Numbered from the stretch's first letter, positions 1-7,188 are shown. The stretch is DNA of 64,000 nucleotides from Natronorubrum daqingense (GCF_001971705.1 NZ_CP019327.1:2852001-2916000); one strand, 5' to 3'. The notes: generated by a model from the sequence alone, not told the origin. Translations and numbers: made by a program.

Positions 1-1539
1 AGTGTTGATGCTGTTGACGCCGTTTTTCTCGAGTAAAATGATCGCGAAGAGGACGAGTTTGCTCTGTGTCGGCAGCGTCCGAACGACTTCGACGACTCGG
101 TCGAGTTCGATCTTGTCCTGTGCCTGGCGGACGTGTTCTTCGACGATCGTCTCCGTCTGAGATCGTTCCGCTAACTCGCCTGCCGTGCGAAGCAAATCGA
201 GCGCTCGCCGTGCGTCACCGTGTTCCTGTGCGGCGAATGCAGCACAGAGGGGAATAACGTCGTCCGAAAGTGCACCTTCTTTAAACGCAACCTCCGAGCG
301 GTGCTCGAGGATATCACGCAGTTGATTCGCGTCGTAAGGTGGGAAAACGATCTCTTCTTCGCCGAGTGAGGATTTGACGCGAGGATCGAGAAAGTCGGTG
401 AACTTCAGATCGTTCGAGATACCGATAATCGACACGCGCGAGTTCTCGAGTTCGGAGTTCATTCGCGAGAGGTTATACAGCGTATCGTCGCCGCTTTTCT
501 CCACGAGTTTGTCGATCTCGTCGAGCATGATGACGACGACGCGTTCGTCGTAATCGACGGCGTCGAAAAAGACGCTGTAGACGCGGTCTGTCGGCCATCC
601 AGTCATCGGAACTTCCTCGAAGGATTCCTTGTCGTCTTCGAGTTCGGCGATTCGATCGTCGATATCCTCGCTCGTTTCGAACGGCGTCGACTCGAGTGGG
701 TGTGGCGATGATTCCGCCGTGGCCGGTGTGTCGGAACCCGCCACCGTCGACTCGGTAGGTTCCCCCTTCGTTTCAGCTGGAACCGCGGAAGGGTGTTCGG
801 AGCCATCGCCCGACGATGCGTTCGGAGTAGCTCGATCATCGGTGTGGGTATCAGTTTCCGATGATTCGTCGGTAACAGCGTGCGCATCTACGTCATCTGG
901 CGATCTCAACTCCGTGGGTGTCCCCCCGGATGTATCGTCGTGGTCCGCCGTCTCTGAGAACAACGTCTCCGACCCGGTGTCAGTTCCAGCGGAAACGTCG
1001 GGGTCCGACTGAGACGCTCGATCGTACTCCTCGAATGCCTCTTTGAGCGCCTCGAGGTCGTCGATTCGGTCGTCGATGCGTTCTTTGTTCTTGTCGATGA
1101 ACTTGTTCGCGAGTTGCGCGAGCACGCGATACTGCGTATCAGTGACTTCACAGTTGATGTATTCGACGTCACAGGGAACGCTATACTTCTGGGACGTACT
1201 CTCGAGTTCTTTGCTGACAAATTTTGCACTCGCAGTTTTCCCAGTGCCAGTTTTCCCGTAGATGAGAATGTTCGAGGGTGTCTCCCCGCGCAACGCTGCG
1301 ACGAGAATCGTCGCCATCTTGTTGATCTGGTCGCTTCTGTGTGGGAGCTCGTGTGGCGTGTAGGAAGGACGAAGCACTTCCTTGTTCTCGAAAATCGGTT
1401 CGCCGCTGAGCAGATCGTCGAATAGCCCCTGGCTCGAGTCATTGCCATCGAGATCGGATCGCTCGAGATTCGAGAATCCGTGTGCCTCGTCGGTATCGAC
1501 GTGGTCTGCGCCTGTGGGTTCTGAATTATCGTCTGACAT
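1..1539 (-). CDS. orc1: Orc1/Cdc6 replication initiator (C-terminus beyond window)
   Basis: AAA+ initiator that binds origin recognition boxes and loads the replicative helicase. The frame is open from the ATG at 1539 to the window edge (513 codons), so the gene is cut and its C-terminal winged helix is only partly present. Walker A GKTGTGKT lies near residue 95 and Walker B VVIMLDEID near 335-343; the sensor/lid region follows. Between Walker A and B, residues of about 174-288 form a Ser/Thr/Asp/Glu-rich insert with no conserved look, unusually placed inside the AAA+ core. The gene points away from a large intergenic region with ORB-like sites, the usual arrangement of a haloarchaeal origin. 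One ORB-like site sits 15 bp ahead of the start, suggesting autoregulation (inference). Which Orc1 paralogue this is cannot be decided here. Confidence 0.93.
   Translation of the reverse strand, partial: MSDDNSEPTGADHVDTDEAHGFSNLERSDLDGNDSSQGLFDDLLSGEPIFENKEVLRPSYTPHELPHRSDQINKMATILVAALRGETPSNILIYGKTGTGKTASAKFVSKELESTSQKYSVPCDVEYINCEVTDTQYRVLAQLANKFIDKNKERIDDRIDDLEALKEAFEEYDRASQSDPDVSAGTDTGSETLFSETADHDDTSGGTPTELRSPDDVDAHAVTDESSETDTHTDDRATPNASSGDGSEHPSAVPAETKGEPTESTVAGSDTPATAESSPHPLESTPFETSEDIDDRIAELEDDKESFEEVPMTGWPTDRVYSVFFDAVDYDERVVVIMLDEIDKLVEKSGDDTLYNLSRMNSELENSRVSIIGISNDLKFTDFLDPRVKSSLGEEEIVFPPYDANQLRDILEHRSEVAFKEGALSDDVIPLCAAFAAQEHGDARRALDLLRTAGELAERSQTETIVEEHVRQAQDKIELDRVVEVVRTLPTQSKLVLFAIILLEKNGVNSINT
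758..784 (-). promoter_or_regulatory. ORB-like site inside the orc1 coding region
   Basis: On the minus strand TCCAGCTGAAACGAAGGGGG matches the core and G-string of the sites at 2210-2238 and 2531-2560. It lies in the part of orc1 encoding the non-conserved acidic insert (about residues 252-261). Confidence 0.5.
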
Positions 1540-1553
1540 CCGTCGTACACATA

Positions 1554-1573
1554 CCCCCTTACTTCGAGTGGAA
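1554..1573 (-). promoter_or_regulatory. ORB-like site in the orc1 promoter
   Basis: Minus strand TTCCACTCGAAGTAAGGGGG. It lies between the orc1 start (1539) and a TATA-like AATATT near 1592-1600, so bound Orc1 could repress its own gene. Confidence 0.55.
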
Positions 1574-1700
1574 TCCAAGACCCAAAATCAGGAATATTGT
1601 GGGGTAGATGGCCCATATTTGGTGATCTACTACCAAACGTTCCTAACCGGGGTCCAGTTGATGCAAACGAAACAGAGGAAAACCAGGCTATTAAATTCTT

Positions 1701-1720
1701 CCCTTCGCTTCAGGGCGAGG
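1701..1720 (-). promoter_or_regulatory. Degenerate ORB-like site
   Basis: Plus strand CCCTTCGCTTCAGGGCGAGG resembles the 2216-2235 site (CCCCTTCGTTTCAGGTGGAG) but has a shortened C-string. A core without a C-string, CGTTTCAGGTCGA, also occurs near 1818. Confidence 0.35.
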
Positions 1721-2209
1721 AACGAGAGAGTCGACGATTGTCGTCCGTTGAGCGCTAATACGCAAAACCTGCGACCAGCCGAAGACAGACCGACCCATCA
1801 GAACCACCTAACACGTCCGTTTCAGGTCGATTGCACACGAACAGTGTTCGACGATCGATGCACTCCGCTTGCACTGTCTCGAGTAGTAGTAGAACGTTAC
1901 TCGAGTCCCGTGTTTGATTGTGCTAACATCCAACGCAGTGGTGTAACTCACATACCGAGATTGGAGAGAGACTAGCTTGTGGATCGAGCACCGTGCGTAT
2001 CACACTGTTCTAGTACCAATAAGGGCAATTAGATATTAGAATGAAAGTTCTAGGAATGCTGACGGAGTCTACTCGAGCGGCGAATAAATCGATTTGATTG
2101 GACTGTCGAGGACGGAGGGAAAATTCCGTTGGGCGTCCGATAACGGCCGTGGAACCCCCTCTAAACGAGATTGGTTCGTTGTCGGAACCAGTTACGGGAG
2201 TGAGTGAAG

Positions 2210-2238
2210 CCCCCCACCCCTTCGTTTCAGGTGGAGCG
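2210..2238 (-). promoter_or_regulatory. Extended ORB, left flank of the AT-rich core
   Basis: Read on the minus strand: TCCACCTGAAACGAAGGGGT followed by a further GGGGGG. Its G-string points away from the AT-rich core, mirror-image to the site at 2531-2560. Confidence 0.75.
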
Positions 2239-2282
2239 CGCCGAAGGAGGGAGGGGGTCTCGAAAGGTCTTCTAAACGGGAG

Positions 2283-2440
2283 GGTTTTAAGTAGTTAGGT
2301 GAAAAACACGGTCCGTAGCACTAGCAAAAACAGATTTTTACTAGATGTATTGGTATTAGTTACTAGACCCTGCTAGAACGGCGTCTCTAGACTGCATGAA
2401 TTACTAGACTAGTTCTTCTCCACCAAATCACTCCTCTAGA
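2283..2440. other. AT-rich, CTAG-rich candidate duplex unwinding element
   Basis: Low-GC stretch between the two extended ORBs. CTAG occurs eight times in 2321-2439 (2321, 2341, 2363, 2373, 2387, 2404, 2409, 2436). TTACTAGA recurs at 2338, 2360 and 2401. Position between outward-facing ORBs and base composition suggest strand opening here; the function of the CTAG words is unknown. Confidence 0.6.
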
Positions 2441-2530
2441 GGCTTCACGTCCGGAACATCAGCAGTATCGTCGTTTTCTCCATCCGGAAGCGACCAGATT
2501 CGACGAACGATCCCCCACAGGGGGTCGGAC

Positions 2531-2560
2531 GTCTCCAGTCGAAACGAAGGGGTGGGGGTG
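2531..2560 (+). promoter_or_regulatory. Extended ORB, right flank of the AT-rich core
   Basis: TCCAGTCGAAACGAAGGGGT followed by GGGGGTG. Same extended form as 2210-2238 but on the opposite strand, giving an inverted pair about 290 bp apart. Confidence 0.75.
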
Positions 2561-2609
2561 ATCCCTCTCGAACATTCAGTACCGAGATCCAACCCAGTAT
2601 ATCGATTTT

Positions 2610-2650
2610 CATGTTGCATGCATTCAATTCCCATGTTGCATGCTTTCAAT
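2610..2650 (+). repeat. 22-bp tandem repeat in the origin region
   Basis: CATGTTGCATGCATTCAAT (2610) and CATGTTGCATGCTTTCAAT (2632) differ at one base and are spaced 22 bp. A third CATG falls at 2654, exactly 22 bp on. Each unit holds the palindrome GCATGC. It lies just outside the right extended ORB, in AT-rich sequence. Confidence 0.8.
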
Positions 2651-2879
2651 ATTCATGGGTCGGCACGTTATCTGTTCGTAGTATTCGTGGGATATATTCT
2701 TAGCATCCATGCCCTGTCATGTCGAATGTTCCTGGTAGTCGTGGGGATGTATCCAGTTTACACGACCGTAACTCCCAGACACGGATCGTTGCTGAACGAA
2801 GGTAGCTTCTGCTCTGGACCAGGCGAGCTCCAATCTATCCGAGGTATTCCGTGCTTGTTTCTATCATCGCGCACGAATC

Positions 2880-2992
2880 GTGACGACGAATGGTGCGCAC
2901 AAATTGTGGCGACGAACGGTGAGGAGTGACTGCAGTAGCAGAGTGTGAAAGAACGGTGAGTAGCGACTAGAGTAATAGAACTAGAGTGTGAA
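2880..2992 (+). repeat. Paired short direct repeats upstream of oapA
   Basis: GTGACGACGAATGGTG (2880) recurs as GTGGCGACGAACGGTG (2906), and AGAGTGTGAA (2940) recurs at 2983. They occupy the oapA-proximal end of the origin region and could be protein-binding sites. Confidence 0.55.
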
Positions 2993-3074
2993 GGTTGCTT
3001 CAACGCATCACTCAACTCTCGAGAATCACATCACGCTACACTGGTACGGTGAATTGTCTATCCGTCTGACGTAG

Positions 3075-3084
3075 GCTTAAGTAG
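3075..3084 (+). promoter_or_regulatory. TATA-like box for the oapABC operon
   Basis: GCTTAAGTAG is centred about 28 nt before the ATG at 3107 and about 80 nt before the oapA ATG at 3159, so the transcript probably starts near 3107. The leader can form a hairpin from CACCCCGCGG and CCGCGGTG; GGAGGG sits shortly before the oapA start. Confidence 0.5.
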
Positions 3085-3106
3085 ATTCAGTTTGTAGTAC
3101 GCGCAG

Positions 3107-3187
3107 ATGCACCCCGCGGTCGCGCAACTGCCACCCGCGGTGCTGGAGGGCCCCAAGGATGGGACTGTTCACAGAACTCAAAACTAG
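3107..3187 (+). CDS. Candidate 26-codon leader ORF overlapping oapA
   Basis: An ATG at the expected transcription start opens a 26-codon frame beginning MHPAVAQLPP. It is out of frame with oapA and ends with TAG 29 nt inside that gene. Ribosomes on this leaderless ORF would end just past the oapA start, which could couple or limit oapA translation. There is no conservation evidence, so it may be chance. Confidence 0.3.
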   Translation: MHPAVAQLPPAVLEGPKDGTVHRTQN

Positions 3188-3797
3188 TATCTCTCGGGTT
3201 ACAGACCGCCTCTTTACGGATGAGGAACCCAAACGAATCGGTATCTACGGTCCACCAAACGCTGGAAAGACAACGCTCGCCAACCGAATCGCTCGAGACT
3301 GGACTGGTGACGCGATTGGTGCGGAGAGTCATATCCCACACGAAACGCGTCGCGCACGCCGGAAAGAAGATGTTCAGATCGAACGTGAGGGGAAGTCGGT
3401 AACGATCGATATCGTCGATACGCCTGGTGTGACGACGAAAGTCGACTACGAGGAGTTTACCGACGAGATGGAAGAAGACGATGCGATCCGTCGCTCCCGC
3501 GAGGCCACCGAAGGCGTCGCAGAGGCGATGCACTGGCTTCGTGAGGACGTCGACGGCGTCATTTACGTGCTCGATAGCGCAGAGGATCCGATCACGCAAG
3601 TCAACACGATGTTGATCGGGATTATCGAATCTCGCGATCTCCCGGTGTTGATCTTCGCAAACAAGATCGACCTCGAGGACTCGAGCGTCAAACGGATCGA
3701 AGACGCGTTCCCACAGCACAAGACCGTCCCGCTCTCGGCGAAAGAAGGCGAGAACATGGACGAAGTGTACGAAAAAATTGCGGAGTACTTCGGGTGA
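3159..3797 (+). CDS. oapA: Era-like small GTPase, origin-associated OapA / vesiculation GTPase ArvA
   Basis: Small GTP-binding protein (212 aa). G1 GPPNAGKTT lies near residues 31-39, G3 DTPG near 92, and G4 NKID near 168-171. An acidic loop replaces the usual switch-II surroundings. The gene is conserved beside the main origin of haloarchaea (origin-associated protein A). The family has been reported to drive extracellular vesicle formation and was renamed ArvA; this is recalled from the literature, not visible in the sequence. It starts the oapABC operon: oapB follows after 6 nt. The start at 3159 has GGAGGG ahead of it. A longer opposite-strand frame here is a shadow. Confidence 0.92.
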   Translation: MGLFTELKTSISRVTDRLFTDEEPKRIGIYGPPNAGKTTLANRIARDWTGDAIGAESHIPHETRRARRKEDVQIEREGKSVTIDIVDTPGVTTKVDYEEFTDEMEEDDAIRRSREATEGVAEAMHWLREDVDGVIYVLDSAEDPITQVNTMLIGIIESRDLPVLIFANKIDLEDSSVKRIEDAFPQHKTVPLSAKEGENMDEVYEKIAEYFG

Positions 3798-3803
3798 GCA
3801 ACG

Positions 3804-4205
3804 ATGCCACACGCAACTAACGCAGACGACCCAGACACACCCGACGGTGTCCAGATCGACTTGATCAGCGGCGAACGAATGGATAGTTTGGCCTCGATGG
3901 AGAAGATCCGGATGATCTTGGATGGCGTCCACGAGGGGAACATCGTTATTCTCGAGGAAGGACTGAGTCCTGACGAAGAGAGTAAACTGATCGAGGTGAC
4001 GATGTCCGAAATCAGTCCCGATGAGTTCAACGGGATCGAGATCGAGACGTATCCAAAATCCTCGACACGCGATTCCTCGTTGCTCGGTCGGATTATGGGT
4101 AACAACGAGTCTGCAGCAAAGTTGACTGTTATCGGTCCTGCAAATCAAATCGAAACGCTCCACAAGGATGAAACGCTGATCAGTGCCCTCGTGTCCCGAG
4201 ACTAA
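3804..4205 (+). CDS. oapB: DUF2073 family protein OapB/ArvB
   Basis: 133-aa acidic protein matching what I know of DUF2073, always found behind the Era-like GTPase. It begins with a short Asp-rich tail, then VQIDLISGERMD, and has a central EEGLSPDEESKLIE stretch and a C-terminal KLTVIGPANQIETLHKDE segment. No catalytic motif is visible. Position suggests an accessory or regulator of the GTPase. Its TAA overlaps the ATG of oapC (TAATG at 4203-4207), indicating translational coupling. Confidence 0.88.
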   Translation: MPHATNADDPDTPDGVQIDLISGERMDSLASMEKIRMILDGVHEGNIVILEEGLSPDEESKLIEVTMSEISPDEFNGIEIETYPKSSTRDSSLLGRIMGNNESAAKLTVIGPANQIETLHKDETLISALVSRD

Positions 4206-5263
4206 TGCCACACGAATGTACGAACTGCGGTCGCACATTTCCCGACGGTTCCAAAGAGATGTTGTCGGGGTGTCCAGACTGCGGTGGAAACAAGTTCCAG
4301 TTTGCACCGTCTGGACAAGCGACGAGCAACTCGGCTCACTCGAGTGAGGCGTCAGCGGGTGCTACCGAGAGTGCTGGTGACGCGTCCTCTCCGTCTTCGT
4401 CTTCTCCCACCGGAACCGTCGGGCGTGCTGCGAAAACAGTTCGTGGCTGGGTTTCCTCGGAGTCGGATACCGCAGACGATGCTCCACCGGTCTCGAGCGA
4501 ATCGCCGCCAACGACGAGCGAAACGCCACAAGCCTCGAGCGAATCGTCACCAGAACGATCGCCGCAGTCGAGTACACCGAGCCAACGCGATTCGTCACAG
4601 CCACAGCCCCAATCGTGGCCCGACGAGGCCAAACCGGACAACCCGTCCGAAGAGTCGACGACGGAGGAATTTACTGCGTGGCCCGAAACAGCTCGTCGAC
4701 CCGAAAACCGGTCGGATGCCCCGTCGGATGGGGATCGGGGTGCACCGGAAACACAGGGGTCGGCGTCGGCCACCCCGGCTTCGAGTCCAGCGTCGTCTGA
4801 ACCCTCGAGTGACGGCAACGAGCGTACACCCGAAACGAACGCCGAACCAACTCCAACTCGAGCAGACGGGACGATTGTTGCCGACGACGAGGATACGGCA
4901 CAGGCCGATGCTCGGAGTGAAGTCGTCTCGAGTAACGATCTTCCGGAAACGGATCACCCGTCTCCAGATACACGAGATGGTGCGTCTCATCCACAACACG
5001 CAAACGCAGCCTCGAGCGATGCGCAGCCACCGAGTGACGGTCGTGTCGTCAGCGAACCGACGGGAGAGCAACCGTCGATCGAAGAACTCCGCGCGGAACT
5101 CAACGAACAATTCGAGAGTATCAAGATCGTGAGTCCGGGACAGTACGAACTCAACCTCATGGAACTCTACAATCGCGAAGAGTACATTATCTCGCTGCAA
5201 GAGGACGGCCGATACGTTATCGACGTTCCCGATTCCTGGCGAAACGACGAAGACGAGGAGTAA
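4205..5263 (+). CDS. oapC: Zinc-ribbon protein OapC/ArvC
   Basis: 352 aa. The N-terminus is a zinc ribbon (CTNCGRTFPDG, then CPDCGGNKFQF, residues about 5-33). A long Ser/Pro/Glu-rich, presumably disordered linker follows (about 35-285), then a compact conserved C-terminal part with SIEELRAELNEQFESI and GQYELNLMELYNREEY, ending in acidic residues. This architecture is that of the third gene of the origin-associated/vesicle cluster. The ribbon and C-terminal domain probably mediate contacts with OapA/OapB or the membrane (inference). It is translationally coupled to oapB. Confidence 0.88.
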   Translation: MPHECTNCGRTFPDGSKEMLSGCPDCGGNKFQFAPSGQATSNSAHSSEASAGATESAGDASSPSSSSPTGTVGRAAKTVRGWVSSESDTADDAPPVSSESPPTTSETPQASSESSPERSPQSSTPSQRDSSQPQPQSWPDEAKPDNPSEESTTEEFTAWPETARRPENRSDAPSDGDRGAPETQGSASATPASSPASSEPSSDGNERTPETNAEPTPTRADGTIVADDEDTAQADARSEVVSSNDLPETDHPSPDTRDGASHPQHANAASSDAQPPSDGRVVSEPTGEQPSIEELRAELNEQFESIKIVSPGQYELNLMELYNREEYIISLQEDGRYVIDVPDSWRNDEDEE

Positions 5264-5693
5264 TTTCGTGGGTTGGGTCTTTCGGGTAGCCCGTTAGTCG
5301 AGTTCACCGGGTAGTCCAGTAGTAGCGTTCGGCCTGTTTGAGTGCCACCGGGTACGACCGTGACCAACGAGTCTCTCGAGGGAGTCGATTCCGAAACCAG
5401 AGCGTTTGGATTCGGTTCGCTCAGGCTCTCCTTAACAGACCCCTCTGTTGCAACTCCAGAACCTCACTTCTGGCGGCATACGACGGGACTATACAGAATA
5501 CATACTCCAGTTGAAATGAAGGTTTTCCAATGGTCTCACCCGTTTCGTTTTCCGAAGGGATCTAAGCGGACGCCACCCCTGCTCTGGGGATCGTCTCAAA
5601 TCGGTGCCCGTGAGTCTCGTTCGCGATGGAACTCGTCGGGGATCGGTAGGCGAGACAGATGGATTTAAGCGACGCGGTCGAGTTCAGTAGCGT
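5264..5693. other. 430-bp gap with a degenerate inverted ORB-like pair
   Basis: No gene seen. ACCCCTCTGTTGCAACTCCA (5439-5458) and TCCAGTTGAAATGAAGG (5506-5522) form a degenerate inverted pair of ORB-like sites about 47 bp apart. The rest shows no terminator hairpin with a T-run. Confidence 0.5.
5661..5670 (+). promoter_or_regulatory. TATA-like box
   Basis: GGATTTAAGC, centred 28 nt before the ATG at 5694. This fits a leaderless transcript for the small ORF and the gene behind it. Confidence 0.6.
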
Positions 5694-5783
5694 ATGAGCA
5701 CTCCAACCAAGGTCGTTCTCACCACGATCACCGTCGCAGCACTCCTGTCACTGTTGGTCGTCTTCCAGACTGTTCTCGTCTGA
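5694..5783 (+). CDS. 29-aa single-span membrane micro-protein
   Basis: ATG to TGA gives 29 residues: MSTPTK followed by an uninterrupted hydrophobic stretch of about 20 residues (VVLTTITVAALLSLLVVF). The TGA overlaps the next ATG (ATGA at 5783), and a TATA-like box lies 28 nt upstream, so the first codon is at the probable transcript start. Composition and coupling support a real gene that would be missed by length cut-offs. The function is unknown; a partner or translational leader of the following gene is possible. Confidence 0.6.
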   Translation: MSTPTKVVLTTITVAALLSLLVVFQTVLV

Positions 5784-6565
5784 TGTTCCAGACTCGCGAC
5801 CTCTCGAGTTCGGTCGAGTCCGTTCGTGAGTCCTACGCGCCGACAGTTCGCGTCCTCGAGTCGGATCGAGACTTCGAGACGATTCCGCCCACACAGGCCG
5901 AAGATCTCGGTCTCCTCGTCGATTCGCTCGAGCCGGCGAGTTATCCTGCCGAGTGGCTTCCGAACGACGCCCCGACGTTGCTCACTCGATACGCGGGTAC
6001 GGACTTCACGATCGGTATGCCGGGTGATGGAAGCGTCGCGTGGACTCGCCAGAGTGATCCGCCGGTCGTGATTATCAAGCCTCGTGTCGAAGGGTCGCCG
6101 GAGGCGTTCGTCGACTTCTTACTCGCCGAGGCGGTCGTCGAGGTATCACTCGGCGTTCCCGAACACTTCCTCGGGTTTTTCGAAGACCAGTATCGCGAAC
6201 TCGACGACGCGGTCGCACTCGATCCGAACGAGACGTATCAGGTAGCGTCGGCACTATACGATGGATGGGTTGGTCTCCAGACCCGAGCGGAGTTCGCGAC
6301 GTGGAACGAGGCCCACCCTGCCCTCGCCGACGCGTGGCAGGATGCGGGAACGCGACTCGAGGATCGAGTCTCGGAATTGCCACGGGCCGTCGCCCGGGGT
6401 GAGACGGACTTTGCAGATGCAACCGAACTCGCGTGTGCAGCGATCAAACACGCCATCGAACTTCCAGCGCCGTTTGCGGCACTCGATACGAGTGCGTACC
6501 GTGATCACGGTGCCGAGTACGCGGTGACATGGGCCGAGAAGACGTTCGATTCTCTCGAGGAGTGA
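5783..6565 (+). CDS. Haloarchaeal conserved protein of unknown function
   Basis: 260 aa, acidic, soluble, no signal peptide. Conserved-looking segments include PASYPAEWLPNDAP, VVIIKPRVEGSPEAFVDFL and VPEHFLGFFEDQY. I recognise it only as a haloarchaea-restricted family (possibly DUF7089). There is no catalytic motif I can assign. It is translationally coupled to the 29-aa membrane peptide by ATGA, so the two are probably made together. Confidence 0.75.
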   Translation: MFQTRDLSSSVESVRESYAPTVRVLESDRDFETIPPTQAEDLGLLVDSLEPASYPAEWLPNDAPTLLTRYAGTDFTIGMPGDGSVAWTRQSDPPVVIIKPRVEGSPEAFVDFLLAEAVVEVSLGVPEHFLGFFEDQYRELDDAVALDPNETYQVASALYDGWVGLQTRAEFATWNEAHPALADAWQDAGTRLEDRVSELPRAVARGETDFADATELACAAIKHAIELPAPFAALDTSAYRDHGAEYAVTWAEKTFDSLEE

Positions 6566-6606
6566 CAATTTCTCGAGCGACGAACGCGAAGGACTGGAAT
6601 TACTAG

Positions 6607-7188
6607 TTAGTCGAAGTCGGTGTCGATGTGGCCGTCCTCGTCGAGATCGATCGTTCCGTCGAATACGTCACGGAACTGCGCAACGAGTGCCTCGTCGTGG
6701 GGGTCTTCCGAGACGTGAAAGAGACCGATTGCGTCGTGTTTCTCGAGCAATTCGACGATCCGTTCGGCGGTTTCGAGAGCTTCCTCGTCGCCGGCGTAGT
6801 AGGCGAGTTCGGTGATGGAGTCGAAACTGAGGCGAAGTTTGCCATCGTGTGCCTCGAGGAAGCCGTCGATGTGTTCGACGATGCCGTCGACGTCGTCGGG
6901 TGCGGCGACGTAGTGGACGGTGTCGGCGGAGCGTCGGGAGTAGCCGCGTTCGATACTGAGGGTGTCGAGAATCTCGGCACAGTCTTCGTCGACGTCGTAG
7001 TACTCGAGTTTTTGTTTGACTTCGCGGGCGGTGGTTCGTGTGGAGATGACGAGGAAGTAGTCGGTGTCGGTTTTGAGAAAATCGGTATCGATGCGGTCCG
7101 TTTCACCCGTACTCGGGTGAAGTAACAGTACACCCGTTCCACCCGATACCGTTGCTGGTGTCTCGTCGATTGCAAGCGAATACTCCAT
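6607..7188 (-). CDS. RecA/KaiC-fold-like haloarchaeal protein without P-loop
   Basis: 193 aa from the ATG at 7188; a TATA-like ACTATTAAG at 7216-7225 fits a leaderless start there, so the further upstream ATG at 7248 is less likely. The order of strands and segments (GTGVLLLHPSTGETDRID, DTDYFLVISTRTTAREV, LRLSFDSITELAYY, HDAIGLFHVSEDPHDE) resembles KaiC/RecA-type domains, but no Walker A is present, suggesting a degenerate sensor or regulatory member. Unknown function; haloarchaeal family (possibly DUF7090). Confidence 0.75.
   Translation of the reverse strand: MEYSLAIDETPATVSGGTGVLLLHPSTGETDRIDTDFLKTDTDYFLVISTRTTAREVKQKLEYYDVDEDCAEILDTLSIERGYSRRSADTVHYVAAPDDVDGIVEHIDGFLEAHDGKLRLSFDSITELAYYAGDEEALETAERIVELLEKHDAIGLFHVSEDPHDEALVAQFRDVFDGTIDLDEDGHIDTDFD

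Larger units (their letters stand above)
1540..3158. other. Replication origin region (oriC1-like)
   Basis: About 1.6 kb without a credible gene, between divergent orc1 and oapA. It contains ORB-like sites at 1554-1573, 1701-1720, 2210-2238 and 2531-2560, an AT-rich core at 2283-2440 suited to unwinding, G-tracts at 2240-2262, the inverted repeat CCCCC-aca-GGGGG near 2512-2524, and 22-bp tandem repeats at 2610-2650. Haloarchaeal origins are known to sit beside orc1/cdc6 and to carry inverted ORBs with G-strings around an AT-rich element. The short ORFs in this region have no protein-like composition. Confidence 0.85.

Noticed and set aside
1043-2929. Short open frames in the origin region
   Set aside because: No acidic haloarchaeal composition, no TATA/start logic, and the region is full of ORBs and repeats.
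3087-4307. 406-codon open frame on the minus strand over oapA/oapB
   Set aside because: It shadows two well-recognised genes; its translation is Arg/Val/Phe-rich without known motifs.
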